Source: Arthrobacter sp. MA-N2 (GTDB lineage Bacteria; Actinomycetota; Actinomycetes; Actinomycetales; Micrococcaceae). From it: a DNA stretch of 64,000 bases. The stretch lies in NCBI RefSeq assembly GCF_000517125.1, contig NZ_KI912155.1, positions 2,592,034 through 2,656,033 of the forward strand, read 5' to 3'. Each line of letters starts with the position of its first letter. Positions within the stretch are counted from its first letter, which is position 1. This document shows, piece by piece, positions 1-10,851 of the stretch. The notes under the pieces were generated by a model that saw only the letters and a program-made list of their open reading frames with translations, did no database searches and was not told where the DNA came from. A program made the position numbers and the translations under genes.

Positions 1-4
1 CCCC

Positions 5-490
5 AACCCTCCATCACCTATACGTGAGCGGGCGTCCGGCCCTAACGCGGCATAGGTGAGCGGGCGTCGGCCCGGACCGCGGTATAGGTGAGCGGGCGTC
101 GGCCCGGACCGCGGTATAGGTGAGCGGGCGTTCCACCCAACCCTCCATCACGTATCGGGCGTTTCACCCAAACCCTCCATCACCTACAAGTGAGCGGGCG
201 TCGGGCCGGGACCGCGCATACGTGAGCGGGCGTCCGGCCCGAACCGCGCATACGTGAGCGGGCGTCCGGCCCAGCCGCGGGCCCGCCTCCCGGGAACCCA
301 ACCCTCCATCACCTATCAGGCGCTTCCCACAACCCCCGATCACGTATGCACCGGTTGCCAGCAACCCCCGATCACGTATCGGGCGTTTCACGCAAACCCT
401 CCCTCACGTAGATGTGAGCGGGGGCCCGGCCGGGACCCGGCATATGTGAGCGGGCGTCGGCGCGGGAGTCGGTGTAAGTGAGCGAGGGTT
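5..490. repeat. Array of 32-bp repeats in two facing orientations
   Basis: Two related units recur with a 32-bp period. Type A (core GTGAGCGGGCGTC, followed by a GC-rich tail) begins at 24, 56, 88, 120; 190, 222, 254; and 414, 446, 478. Type B, read on the plus strand as AACCCTCCATCAC, begins at 5, 139, 171, 300, 331, 363 and 395. Its reverse complement also opens with TANGTGA, so A and B look like diverged versions of one unit in opposite orientation. They meet at three palindromic junctions of the form TCACNTA-NA-NGTGA, near 14-27, 180-193 and 404-417. There are no unique spacers, so this is not a CRISPR array. Function unknown. Confidence 0.85.
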
Positions 491-765
491 GTTTGAGGAT
501 TCTGACTCTTTGGCTGCGCAAAGCGCAGACTCTCCGCCCTTGGACTTGGATCAGGAAGCCTGTCGGAGGGGCTCACTCAGGTTTGGGTGTTGTGATGATT
601 CCCACGGGGAGCTGATTACTCGGCCCCTGAATGCGTTGGGGGATAGGTGTTCACCTAGAATTGCATGAGAGATACGAGCCGGATCCCGGCGGCGTGCGAA
701 CAAAGTACGGATAAGAGCGGCTGCGCATGCGCCAGTGGTCAGCTCACAACAGGAGGAACTCCATC
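491..765. other. Intergenic region upstream of the TPR protein gene
   Basis: No convincing gene is seen here. A short hairpin (TGCGCAAAGCGCA) lies near 514-526. The stretch ends with a strong ribosome binding site, AGGAGG at 751-756, which sets the ATG at 766. The promoter of the downstream gene is presumably here, but no clear -35/-10 pair can be assigned by eye. Confidence 0.5.
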
Positions 766-2439
766 ATGGCTGAGCACAACAGCGGCAACCGCGGCAACTT
801 CGGCGGTGGCCGTGGCGATCGCGGCCCGTTCCGCGCCAACAACAATTCCGGGGGCGAGCCGCGAGGATTCCGTTCCAGGGACAACCGTGATGGCACTCCC
901 GGCACTGCCGGTGGCGATCGTGATCGTAAGCCGTTTGGTGATCGTCCTCGTCGTGATGGGGATGCGCGTCCGAGCTTTGGTGATCGTGATCGTAAGCCGT
1001 TTGGCGACCGTCCGAGTCGTGAGGGCGATCGTGATCGTAAGCCGTTTGGCGACCGTCCGAGTCGTGAGGGCGATCGTGATCGTAAGCCGTTTGGTGATCG
1101 TCCTCGTCGTGATGGGGATGCGCGTCCGAGCTTCGGCAATCGTGATCGTAAGCCGTTTGGCGACCGTCCGAGTCGTGAGGGCGATCGTGACCGCAAACCC
1201 TTTGGTGATCGTCCACGTCGTGATGGGGATGCGCGCCCGAACTTCGGCGACCGCGACCGCAAACCTTTTGGTGACCGGCCCCATCGTCAGGGTGACGGTG
1301 AGCGCCGCAGCTTCGGCGACCGTCCGGAGCGCGGCCCCCGCAAGTTCGATGGCCCCCGTGCCGAAGGACGTAGCTTCGGCGGCGGATCGTGGGAAGAGCG
1401 TCCCGCGCGGGTTCCGAACGCGGCGGATCTGCGCAGCGCCAACCGCCCGGACCGTGAGCGTTCGCCGGAGATCGACGACGACGTTACCGGTCAGGAGCTC
1501 GACCGGGTTACCAAGCACCAGATCAAGACCCTTGAAGGCACCAACGCCGATTGGGTTTCCAAGCACCTTGTCATGGCAGGTCGGCTTATCGACATCGACC
1601 CTGAGCTGTCGTTCCAGCACGCCTTGGCCGCTAGCCGACGCGGTGGCAGACTGGCAGCCGTCCGTGAAGCCGTCGGCCTGACCGCCTATGCGGCGGGCCA
1701 CTATGGAGAGGCGCTTCGCGAATTCCGCACCTACCGTCGGATCAGCGGCTCCAATGTTCATTTGCCGCTCATGGCCGACTGCGAACGCGGTCTGGGGCGA
1801 CCGGACCGTGCGCTGGATGTTGTCCGTTCACCCGAGGCCCAGGATCTTGACGCCCCCGGCAAGGTCGAGCTCGCTATTGTGGCCTCCGGTGCCAGGAGCG
1901 ATCTTGGCCAGTTGGACGCCGCCGTGGCTGAGCTAGAGATCATTCAGCTCGACATCAATCGAGCCTTTTCCTACAGCCCGCGCCTGTTCCGTGCGTACGC
2001 TGACGCCCTGACTGCCGTGGGTCGCACGGAAGAGGCCGGCAAGTGGCAGCGGCAGGCGGTGGTTGCCGAGAATGCGCTAGGCGTAGGCGAGTTCGAAGAC
2101 CCTGACATCATCGATCTCGGCGAAGACGATGAAAGGGAAGCCCCCAGGGCCCGCTTCCGGAACTTCGACGACAACCACGAGCGAGCCGAACAGCAGAACA
2201 CCGAAGTTGCCCCGGCACGCGCAGAGACGGTGACCGATTCTGAAGCCTCGGGACAGGACGAGGTGGAACTTGACGACGTCGAGTCTGACTACTTCGAGTC
2301 CGATGATGCTGAGTCGGACCGCGATTCGGTCGAAGACGCCGAAGACGAGCACGATGAGCAAGCAGACGAAGGCGCGGACGACGCCGAAGAAAATGAAGAA
2401 AAAGCTTCCGAAGACGCCGAGGAGTCGACTAATGACTGA
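766..2439 (+). CDS. TPR-like protein with basic repeat N-tail and acidic C-tail
   Basis: A 557-residue protein of unknown function. The start is set by AGGAGG ten bases upstream of the ATG; an in-frame ATG at 727 lacks such a site. Residues 1-235 are disordered and rich in Arg, Gly and Asp, with seven copies of RDRKPFGDRP (coding copies start at 919, 985, 1030, 1075, 1141, 1186 and 1252). Residues about 238-450 form an all-helical, TPR-like core with YGEALREF- and LDAAVAEL-type helices. Residues 450-557 are almost entirely Asp, Glu and Ser. The stop overlaps the next start by 8 bp, so it is coupled to the HAD gene. The charge-segregated layout suggests RNA or ribosome association, but that is inference. 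Confidence 0.85.
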   Translation: MAEHNSGNRGNFGGGRGDRGPFRANNNSGGEPRGFRSRDNRDGTPGTAGGDRDRKPFGDRPRRDGDARPSFGDRDRKPFGDRPSREGDRDRKPFGDRPSREGDRDRKPFGDRPRRDGDARPSFGNRDRKPFGDRPSREGDRDRKPFGDRPRRDGDARPNFGDRDRKPFGDRPHRQGDGERRSFGDRPERGPRKFDGPRAEGRSFGGGSWEERPARVPNAADLRSANRPDRERSPEIDDDVTGQELDRVTKHQIKTLEGTNADWVSKHLVMAGRLIDIDPELSFQHALAASRRGGRLAAVREAVGLTAYAAGHYGEALREFRTYRRISGSNVHLPLMADCERGLGRPDRALDVVRSPEAQDLDAPGKVELAIVASGARSDLGQLDAAVAELEIIQLDINRAFSYSPRLFRAYADALTAVGRTEEAGKWQRQAVVAENALGVGEFEDPDIIDLGEDDEREAPRARFRNFDDNHERAEQQNTEVAPARAETVTDSEASGQDEVELDDVESDYFESDDAESDRDSVEDAEDEHDEQADEGADDAEENEEKASEDAEESTND

Positions 2440-3421
2440 GGCCCCGCTCGTATCGCATTTTGACGCAGTTTTGGCCGACTTGGACGGAGTTGTTTATGCA
2501 GGTCCCCACGCCATCCCCGGTGCCGTGGAGTCCCTGCAGCGGCTTGGGTCCGTGGGGGTGGGGCTTGGATACGTCACGAACAACGCTTCCCGCACCCCTG
2601 CCCAGGTCGCGGCGCATCTTCGCGAACTTGGTGCACCTGCCGAGGACAACCAGGTGGTCAGCTCTTCGCAGGCCGCCGGAGATCTTTTGGCCGGGCTCCT
2701 TGCTCCCGGTTCGCGGGTGCTGATTACCGGCAGCGCGGCGCTGGCGCATGAAATCGAACTGGTGGGCCTCACCCCGGTCCACAGCGCCGAGGAGAATCCT
2801 GTGGCGGTGGTCCAAGGCTTCAACCCGGAAATCGCGTGGAAGGACCTGGCCGAAGCATCCTACGTCGTGGCCGCAGGTGCCCTCTGGGTCGCTACAAACA
2901 CGGACATGTCCATTCCCCAGACTCGCGGGATGGCTCCAGGGAACGGCACGCTCGTCGCCGCCGTCGCGTCTGCCACGGGCAAAAAGCCACGAGTCGCCGG
3001 CAAGCCGGAGGCCCCGCTCTTCCATTCCGCCGCGAGACGGCTCAAGTCGGAACGGCCGATCGTCGTCGGAGACCGCCTCGACACCGACATTCTCGGCGGG
3101 AACCGTGCGGGCTTCGCGACGGCAGCGGTCCTCACAGGAGTCGACACGCGCGAGTCCGTCCTTGCCGCACGAAGCTCGGAGCGCCCCGGTTACCTGCTGG
3201 CTGATCTCACGGAACTGTATGAGCCGTATCCGGAGATCGTCGAGGAGGACAGCGGGTTCCGCTGCGGAAAGGCTACCGCCGAAGTCCAAGATGGCCTCAT
3301 CACCGTTTCCGGGTCCGAAAAGAATCTTGACGCTTGGCGTGCTGCCTGCGCGGCCTGGTGGGCCGCGCATCCCGACGCAGCGGAGGCTACTTCGCCGCGG
3401 CTGGAATGGCTGGAAAACTAG
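2432..3421 (+). CDS. HAD-IIA family phosphatase (NagD-like)
   Basis: A 329-residue haloacid dehalogenase hydrolase. Motif I is ADLDGVVYAG near the N-terminus, where the first Asp is the expected nucleophile. Motif II is the ITGSA strand, and the C-terminal acid motif is VVGDRLDTDILGG. Together with the C2-type cap this fits the NagD/PGP/4-nitrophenylphosphatase group, which dephosphorylates small sugar or glycolytic by-product phosphates; the substrate cannot be read from sequence. The start codon overlaps the TPR gene stop (ATGACTGA). It sits upstream of tlyA and nadK, as in other actinobacteria. Confidence 0.88.
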   Translation: MTEAPLVSHFDAVLADLDGVVYAGPHAIPGAVESLQRLGSVGVGLGYVTNNASRTPAQVAAHLRELGAPAEDNQVVSSSQAAGDLLAGLLAPGSRVLITGSAALAHEIELVGLTPVHSAEENPVAVVQGFNPEIAWKDLAEASYVVAAGALWVATNTDMSIPQTRGMAPGNGTLVAAVASATGKKPRVAGKPEAPLFHSAARRLKSERPIVVGDRLDTDILGGNRAGFATAAVLTGVDTRESVLAARSSERPGYLLADLTELYEPYPEIVEEDSGFRCGKATAEVQDGLITVSGSEKNLDAWRAACAAWWAAHPDAAEATSPRLEWLEN

Positions 3422-3430
3422 ACTGGTCCA

Positions 3431-3640
3431 ATGAGCGAGGTGAACGATCTCCCGGCGTACGCCGTCGAGCCGCACGATGCCCCTTGGCCGGACCACTTGG
3501 CCTCCACAGGGGACGGGGTCGTGGACTCGACCCTTGAGCGGCTGTCCGATATCCGCTCTGTCCCGGTGGCCGAGCATAGCGGCATATACGCCGAGATCCA
3601 CGGCTCGCTGATGGCCGCCCTCGACGCAGAAGACCGCTGA
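3431..3640 (+). CDS. Small acidic hypothetical protein
   Basis: A 69-residue soluble protein, 9 bp after the HAD gene and 2 bp before tlyA, so it almost certainly belongs to the same transcript. No signal peptide, membrane segment or recognised domain is visible. It contains a run rich in Pro, Asp and Trp (HDAPWPDHL) and an Ala/Asp-rich C-terminus. I do not recognise a function; a short ORF at this place appears to be usual in related genomes, but that is recollection rather than a check. Confidence 0.7.
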   Translation: MSEVNDLPAYAVEPHDAPWPDHLASTGDGVVDSTLERLSDIRSVPVAEHSGIYAEIHGSLMAALDAEDR

Positions 3641-3642
3641 GC

Positions 3643-4455
3643 ATGCCCAGACTGGACCAGGAACTCGTCAGCCGCGGATTGGCGAGGTCGCGTACCCATG
3701 CCGCGAAGCTTATTGCGGATGGAAAAGTCAGGTCCGGAGGCAGCATTCTCGCCAAGGCGGCCCAGCAGGTCTCTGGGGAGACTGAGCTCGATGTCCAAGC
3801 TCACGCCGAGGACGCCTACGTCAGCCGGGCTGGTCACAAGCTGGCGGGTGCGCTGGCGGCGTTTCCCTCGGTCCTCGTGGCAGGAAAGCGGTGTCTCGAC
3901 GCCGGCGCGTCCACTGGCGGCTTTACGGACGTGCTGCTCCGGCAGGGTGCCGCGCACGTGGTGGCGGTCGACGTCGGGCATGACCAGTTGGTGCCATCCT
4001 TGCGGAAGGACCCGCGCGTTACCGTCCATGAGGGCCTCAACGTCCGGTACATGGCTCCGGAGCAGATCGGCGGTCCGGCTGAGCTCACCGTGGCAGACCT
4101 GTCCTTCATTTCACTTACCCTGGTCCTGCATCCGCTTGCTGCCTGTACTGAACCCGGGGGAGACCTGGTCCTCATGGTGAAGCCGCAATTTGAAGTGGGC
4201 AAGGAACGCCTGAGCCGCACCGGGGTGGTCACCTCCGACCACGAGCGGCGCCGGGCGGTGGCCCAAGTGGCGAAAGGCGCCGTGGACGCTGGTCTTGAAC
4301 TCTGCGGCTTGGCACCGAGTGCCTTGCCGGGCCAGGACGGAAATGTGGAGTACTTCCTGTGGATGAGACGCAGGATCCAGCCGGACTTGCCTAAGATCGA
4401 AGAGCGGGACGAGGAAGTTGCTGCACTGATGGAACGAAACTGGACCACCCACTAG
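3643..4455 (+). CDS. tlyA: 16S/23S rRNA 2'-O-methyltransferase TlyA
   Basis: A 270-residue protein with an N-terminal S4 RNA-binding domain (residues about 3-60, RLDQELVSRGLARSR) followed by a Rossmann-fold FtsJ-like methyltransferase. The SAM loop is LDAGASTGGFTDVLL. Lys, Asp and Lys in HKLAG, ADLSFISL and MVKPQFEVG fit the catalytic K-D-K-E set of this family. TlyA methylates ribosomal RNA at the subunit interface and, in mycobacteria, is needed for capreomycin sensitivity. It lies next to nadK and recN as in M. tuberculosis (Rv1694-Rv1696). Confidence 0.95.
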   Translation: MPRLDQELVSRGLARSRTHAAKLIADGKVRSGGSILAKAAQQVSGETELDVQAHAEDAYVSRAGHKLAGALAAFPSVLVAGKRCLDAGASTGGFTDVLLRQGAAHVVAVDVGHDQLVPSLRKDPRVTVHEGLNVRYMAPEQIGGPAELTVADLSFISLTLVLHPLAACTEPGGDLVLMVKPQFEVGKERLSRTGVVTSDHERRRAVAQVAKGAVDAGLELCGLAPSALPGQDGNVEYFLWMRRRIQPDLPKIEERDEEVAALMERNWTTH

Positions 4456-4468
4456 AAAGCAGAACACC

Positions 4469-5491
4469 ATGAGCAGGCGCGTTTTGGTCCTTGCCCACAC
4501 CGGGCGTGAGGACTCCCTTCGCGCGGCCTGGGATGCCTGCGGGCAGCTTCACTATTCCGGTTTGATTCCCGTGATGCAGAAGTCGGAACTGGATGACATC
4601 GAACGGTTCTACGGCGTGGTCGATAAGCCGATCGAGATACTCCACGAGGACCTTCGCCTGGAGGACGTGGAACTCGTCATGGTACTTGGCGGCGATGGGA
4701 CGATCCTGCGGGCTGCAGAGCTGGTCCGGAACGTGGACGTACCCCTGTTGGGCGTCAACCTCGGGCATGTCGGATTCCTCGCCGAGAGTGAACGGGCAGA
4801 TCTTGCCCAGACGGTCGAGTGGATTGCCAGCCGCGAATACACGGTGGAAGAGCGCATGACCATCGATGTCCAGGTGTGGGTCCGGGGCCAGAAGATCTGG
4901 CACACGTGGGCTCTCAACGAGGCCGCCATCGAAAAAGCCGATCGGGAACGCATGATCGAAGTGGTGACGGAAGTAGATGAACGTCCCCTGACGTCTTTCG
5001 GCTGCGACGGTGTGGTGCTTGCCACCCCCACGGGCTCCACGGCCTATGCATTCTCCTCTGGGGGACCGGTGGTATGGCCTGAGGTCGAGGCCCTGGTGAT
5101 TGTCCCCATCAGTGCCCATGCCCTCTTCGCGAAGCCCCTCGTGGTGTCTCCGCGGTCCAGGCTGGCCGTGGAGATTCTCTCCCGGACCGATGCCCAAGGC
5201 GTGCTCTGGTGCGATGGCCGACGTTCCGTGGACCTGCCGCCCGGCGCCCGCATTGAAGTAACCCGGTCTACCCGGCCAGTCCGCCTTGCCCGCACCCACC
5301 AGACGCCGTTTTCCGCACGGCTCGTGCGGAAGTTCGAGCTCCCCATTCACGGCTGGCGGGGTCCGGCACCCCGTTCCTCGGATATCCATACCGGTCCCAC
5401 CCCCGTGGTCAGGACATTCAAGCCCAGCCCTTTGCCAACGCCCCAGGATGTGCGGACGGGCAGAGCGGCCGACCCCACCAAGGAGATGTAA
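4469..5491 (+). CDS. nadK: NAD kinase
   Basis: A 340-residue enzyme that phosphorylates NAD to NADP using ATP or polyphosphate. The diagnostic GGDGT motif (VLGGDGTILRAAEL, near residue 74) and the NEAAIEKA motif are both present, as is the TPTGSTAYAFSSGGP glycine-rich loop. About 35 residues at the C-terminus (Pro/Thr-rich) extend beyond the usual fold and look unstructured. The ATG follows tlyA by 13 bp, and the stop is 3 bp before recN, so tlyA-nadK-recN form one operon. Confidence 0.96.
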   Translation: MSRRVLVLAHTGREDSLRAAWDACGQLHYSGLIPVMQKSELDDIERFYGVVDKPIEILHEDLRLEDVELVMVLGGDGTILRAAELVRNVDVPLLGVNLGHVGFLAESERADLAQTVEWIASREYTVEERMTIDVQVWVRGQKIWHTWALNEAAIEKADRERMIEVVTEVDERPLTSFGCDGVVLATPTGSTAYAFSSGGPVVWPEVEALVIVPISAHALFAKPLVVSPRSRLAVEILSRTDAQGVLWCDGRRSVDLPPGARIEVTRSTRPVRLARTHQTPFSARLVRKFELPIHGWRGPAPRSSDIHTGPTPVVRTFKPSPLPTPQDVRTGRAADPTKEM

Positions 5492-5494
5492 ACC

Positions 5495-7231
5495 ATGATC
5501 GAGGAACTCCGGATCCGTGATCTCGGCGTCATCGCCGATGCCACATTGCCATTGGGGCCCGGACTGAGCGTCGTCACCGGCGAAACCGGTGCGGGCAAGA
5601 CCATGGTGGTCACCGCCGTCGGCCTCCTTCTGGGGGCGCGCTCCGACGCCGGTGCGGTGCGTTCCGGTGCCAAATCAGCCTCTGCGGAGGCCCGGCTCAT
5701 GCTTGAGCCGGGGCACGCCGCCGTTGAGCGGGCCGTGGAGGCAGGCGGCGATGCCGAAGAGTACGACGGCGGCACCCAGCTCCTGCTGGCCCGCACCGTG
5801 GGCGCGGATGGCCGCAGCCGTGCTTTCGTGGGCGGACGTTCGGCGCCGGTGGGCGTGCTGGCGGAACTTGGCGAAAGCCTCGTGGTGGTGCACGGCCAGT
5901 CGGACCAGATCCGGCTCAAGGGTGCCGTAGCGCAGCGGCATGCATTGGACCGCTTCGCCGGAGCCGACCTTGCTGCGCCCCTGGCGGAATACCAGGAGCT
6001 CTACGGCCATTGGAAGTCCAGCCAGGCGGAACTCGATACGCTCCGCAGTGAAGCCCGGGAAAGGCTACGCGAGGCGGAATCGCTTTCAGTCGCCCTGCAG
6101 GAAATCGACGACGTCGACCCCCAACCGGGCGAGGACGAATCCTTGAAGGCCGAGGCCGTGAAATTGGCCAACGTGGAAGAACTCCGTCTCGCAGCCGCAG
6201 CAGCACACGAGGGACTGATCTCGGAGGAGTTCGGCGAAACAGCCGATGCCACGACGCTGATCGACGCTGCCAAGCGGGCGCTGGACCAGGTTTCCCACCA
6301 TGACGAGGCGCTGGCCGGGGCCGCCGCACGGCTCGCCGAAATCGGCTTCCTCATCAACGACATCGCGGGGGAGCTATCCAGCTACCAGGCTTCCTTGGAC
6401 TCCGAAGGTCCCGAACGCCTTTCGGAGATCGAGGAGCGACGGGCAGCACTGGCCAAACTCATTCGAAAGTACGCCCCGAGCATCGACGAGGTCCTGGAAT
6501 GGGCAGCGGCTTCGAGGACCCGGCTGGACGAATTGCAGGACGACTCCAGCAGGATCGAAGCCCTCGACGCCGAAGTGGCTGCGGCGGAGTCCACCCTGCG
6601 AAAGCAGGCTGCCCGCATCTCGAAAGCGCGGTCCAAGGCTGCGAAAGAGCTTTCCGCGCGGGTGAGCGCGGAACTCACCGCATTGGCAATGGCGGATGCC
6701 ACCCTGATGATCGAGGTGGACAGCGATGGACAGCTGGGGCCACACGGTGTCGACGACATCTCGTTCCTGTTGCAACCCCATTCCGGCGCCCCGGCGCGCC
6801 CTCTGGGCAAGGGGGCGTCCGGTGGTGAGTTGTCCCGCGTCATGCTCGCCATCGAGGTGGTGCTGGCCGCTGTGGATCCGGTACCGACGTTTGTCTTCGA
6901 CGAAGTGGACGCGGGCGTTGGCGGGCGTGCAGCTGTCGAGATCGGACGCCGGCTTGCCATGCTGGCGCGCCACGTCCAGGTGCTGGTGGTCACCCACCTT
7001 CCGCAGGTAGCTGCGTTCGCCGACCACCACATCCGGGTCACCAAGACCTCCGTCAGGGGGAGCGATGGGAAGACCGCCACGGGCTTCACCTCCAGCGATG
7101 TCCAGCTTCTTGACGACGAAGAGCGCGTGAAAGAGCTTGCCAGGATGCTGGCGGGCCAAGAAGATTCGGAGTCCGCGCGGGCCCATGCCCAGGAATTGCT
7201 GGACGACGCGAAGCTTCTACCTCAGGCGTAG
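5495..7231 (+). CDS. recN: DNA repair protein RecN
   Basis: A 578-residue SMC-like ATPase for double-strand-break repair. The Walker A motif is GETGAGKTM near residue 30. A long central coiled-coil region follows, rich in Ala, Glu, Leu and Arg. The ABC signature (GASGGELSRVMLAIE) and Walker B (VFDEVDAGVGG) are near residues 445-480. Length and order match the family. It is the last gene of the tlyA operon and is followed by a 212-bp gap before pyrG. Confidence 0.96.
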   Translation: MIEELRIRDLGVIADATLPLGPGLSVVTGETGAGKTMVVTAVGLLLGARSDAGAVRSGAKSASAEARLMLEPGHAAVERAVEAGGDAEEYDGGTQLLLARTVGADGRSRAFVGGRSAPVGVLAELGESLVVVHGQSDQIRLKGAVAQRHALDRFAGADLAAPLAEYQELYGHWKSSQAELDTLRSEARERLREAESLSVALQEIDDVDPQPGEDESLKAEAVKLANVEELRLAAAAAHEGLISEEFGETADATTLIDAAKRALDQVSHHDEALAGAAARLAEIGFLINDIAGELSSYQASLDSEGPERLSEIEERRAALAKLIRKYAPSIDEVLEWAAASRTRLDELQDDSSRIEALDAEVAAAESTLRKQAARISKARSKAAKELSARVSAELTALAMADATLMIEVDSDGQLGPHGVDDISFLLQPHSGAPARPLGKGASGGELSRVMLAIEVVLAAVDPVPTFVFDEVDAGVGGRAAVEIGRRLAMLARHVQVLVVTHLPQVAAFADHHIRVTKTSVRGSDGKTATGFTSSDVQLLDDEERVKELARMLAGQEDSESARAHAQELLDDAKLLPQA

Positions 7232-7419
7232 CCACGGAGCTGCGCCCGTAGGACATCGCTCACAAGCGTGCCCGGCCAGGCTCCGGATCGAGCTGCTGCG
7301 GGGCTCGCAAGAAGCTACGGATTCCCGAGTGCCTGCGCTGTTTTTGGCGGGTTCGCCGAACGTTACCCTTGATCCTGGCGCCACGGCGGGGGACTATTGA
7401 GCATTTGGGGAAACGGTGA

Positions 7420-9186
<1,767 letters not shown>

Positions 9187-9213
9187 TTTCCCACACCAAC
9201 GAAGGACGGCGCG

Positions 9214-9876
9214 ATGCCCGGTATTTCTGAAACTCCCAGTACTGTTCGGAAGGTTTCGGATATGCCGAGTCCGCGCCGTCTTTTGTCGTCGAGCAAGGTC
9301 TATGAGGGCCGCATTTGGGACGTTGTCAGCGACGCCTTCGAGCTAAATGAAGACGCCGGTACATTGGTCCGCGACTATATCGACCACCCTGGCGCTGTAG
9401 CGGTGCTGCCGATGAATGTCGACGGCGAAGTCCTGCTGCTCAAGCAGTATCGCCACCCGGTCGGCATGGATCTGTGGGAAATTCCTGCCGGGCTCCTTGA
9501 TATTGCCGGCGAAGACTTCGTGGTGGGTGCGGCGCGTGAGCTGGCCGAGGAAGCCGATCTTACGGCCGCCACGTGGAATGTCTTGGCGGACTTCTTCAAT
9601 TCGCCCGGGTCCTCGAGCGAAGCGATCCGAATCTATCTGGCGCGCGGACTCGGGGACGTACCCGAGTCCGAACGGCACATCCGCACGGAGGAAGAGGCAG
9701 AGATCGAGTTGGTGTGGGTACCTCTCGACGAAGCTGTTTCCGCGGTGCTGGAAGGCCGCCTGCACAACCCGTCCGCCGTCGTCGGGATCCTCGCGGCCGC
9801 CGCTGCACGGGCCGATGGCTTCAGGAGCCTGCGCCCGGGCAATGCCCCTTGGCCAGCTCACCCGAGCCAGCGCTGA
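9214..9876 (+). CDS. Nudix hydrolase, ADP-ribose pyrophosphatase-like
   Basis: A 220-residue hydrolase with a Nudix box spanning GLLDIAGED and [10 protein letters not shown], preceded by the ADP-ribose pyrophosphatase hallmark [11 protein letters not shown] and the EIPAG element. These features and the place directly after pyrG match M. tuberculosis Rv1700, which cleaves ADP-ribose to AMP and ribose-5-phosphate. An AAGGA ribosome site near 9201 supports the start at 9214; a second in-frame ATG (MPSPRRLL) is an alternative. Two bases separate it from xerD, implying co-transcription. Confidence 0.9.
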   Translation: MPGISETPSTVRKVSDMPSPRRLLSSSKVYEGRIWDVVSDAFELNEDAGTLVRDYIDHPGAVAVLPMNVDGEVLLLKQYRHPVGMDLWEIPAGLLDIAGEDFVVGAARELAEEADLTAATWNVLADFFNSPGSSSEAIRIYLARGLGDVPESERHIRTEEEAEIELVWVPLDEAVSAVLEGRLHNPSAVVGILAAAAARADGFRSLRPGNAPWPAHPSQR

Positions 9877-9878
9877 CC

Positions 9879-10841
9879 ATGCCCCAGCTTGCGGACACCC
9901 GGATTCAAACGGCCATTGACCGCGCCGTGACGGACTATCTGCAGCACCTTGGCGTGGAACGCGGCCTCGCAAGCAATACGTTGTCCGCCTACCGCCGGGA
10001 TCTGTCCCGCTATTCGAACTTCCTGGCCGCTGCCGGCGTCGACAAACCGGGGAACATCTCGCGCCACGACGTCACTGCCTTTGTTCAGGCGCTTGCGGAC
10101 GGCTCGGACGGCGCAGCGGCTCTAGGAGTACGGTCCGCGGCGCGCACGGTGGTTGCCGTCCGCGGCCTCCATAAGTTTTGGGCTTTGGAGGGGACGACGA
10201 CGGCGGATCCCGCCAGCGATGTCCACCCGCCCATGCCTGGCAAACGTCTTCCGAAGGCAATTAGTGTCGACGAAGTGACCCGGATTCTCGAAGCTGCCGG
10301 TGCCGATACCGCCACCGGCCTGAGGGACCGGGCCCTTTTGGAGTTCCTTTACTCCACCGGTTCCCGCATCAGCGAAGCCGTCGGGTTGGACGTTGACGAT
10401 GTTTCCCTTGAAGTGGAGGCCGACGGGCCGGCGATCGTGAGGCTGTTCGGAAAAGGCTCCAAGGAGCGCTTGGTGCCGTTGGGTTCCTATGGTGCGCGCG
10501 CCGTCGGATCCTATGTGGTCCGTGGAAGGCCCGCGTTGGCCGGCAAGGGAAAAGGCACTCCGGCGCTGTTCCTGAATGCGCGCGGAGGCCGGATCAGCCG
10601 GCAGAGCGCCTGGACCATCCTGAAGACCGCGGCGGAGAAGGCCAACATCACCAAGGACGTCTCCCCGCACACCCTCCGGCATTCTTTCGCCACGCACCTG
10701 CTGGAGGGCGGCGCAGATGTCCGTGTCGTGCAGGAGCTCCTGGGCCACGCTTCGGTGACCACCACACAGGTGTACACCCTGGTCACTGCCGACACCCTGC
10801 GCGAGGTGTACGCGGCTGCGCATCCGAGGGCGCTCGGCTGA
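9879..10841 (+). CDS. xerD: Site-specific tyrosine recombinase XerD
   Basis: A 320-residue recombinase. The N-terminal SAM-like core-binding domain (residues about 15-110) has the typical [15 protein letters not shown]. The catalytic residues are visible: Arg in [11 protein letters not shown], Lys in [16 protein letters not shown], the GH of LLGH, and the nucleophile Tyr in TTQVYTLV. XerD with XerC resolves chromosome dimers at dif. Its position after the Nudix gene and before the parA-scpAB block matches actinobacterial order, interrupted here by about 9 kb of accessory genes. I took the ATG immediately after the Nudix stop. Confidence 0.95.
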   Translation: MPQLADTRIQTAIDRAVTDYLQHLGVERGLASNTLSAYRRDLSRYSNFLAAAGVDKPGNISRHDVTAFVQALADGSDGAAALGVRSAARTVVAVRGLHKFWALEGTTTADPASDVHPPMPGKRLPKAISVDEVTRILEAAGADTATGLRDRALLEFLYSTGSRISEAVGLDVDDVSLEVEADGPAIVRLFGKGSKERLVPLGSYGARAVGSYVVRGRPALAGKGKGTPALFLNARGGRISRQSAWTILKTAAEKANITKDVSPHTLRHSFATHLLEGGADVRVVQELLGHASVTTTQVYTLVTADTLREVYAAAHPRALG

Positions 10842-10851
10842 GGACGGTCCC

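Noticed and set aside
5..490. CRISPR array, because of the regular 32-bp period
   Set aside because: The whole unit repeats and there are no unique spacers between constant repeats; orientation also switches, and no cas gene is nearby.
739..1761. Long minus-strand ORF opposite the TPR gene
   Set aside because: It is the mirror of the repeat-rich coding strand (Thr/Ile/Arg runs) with no start signal and no homology.
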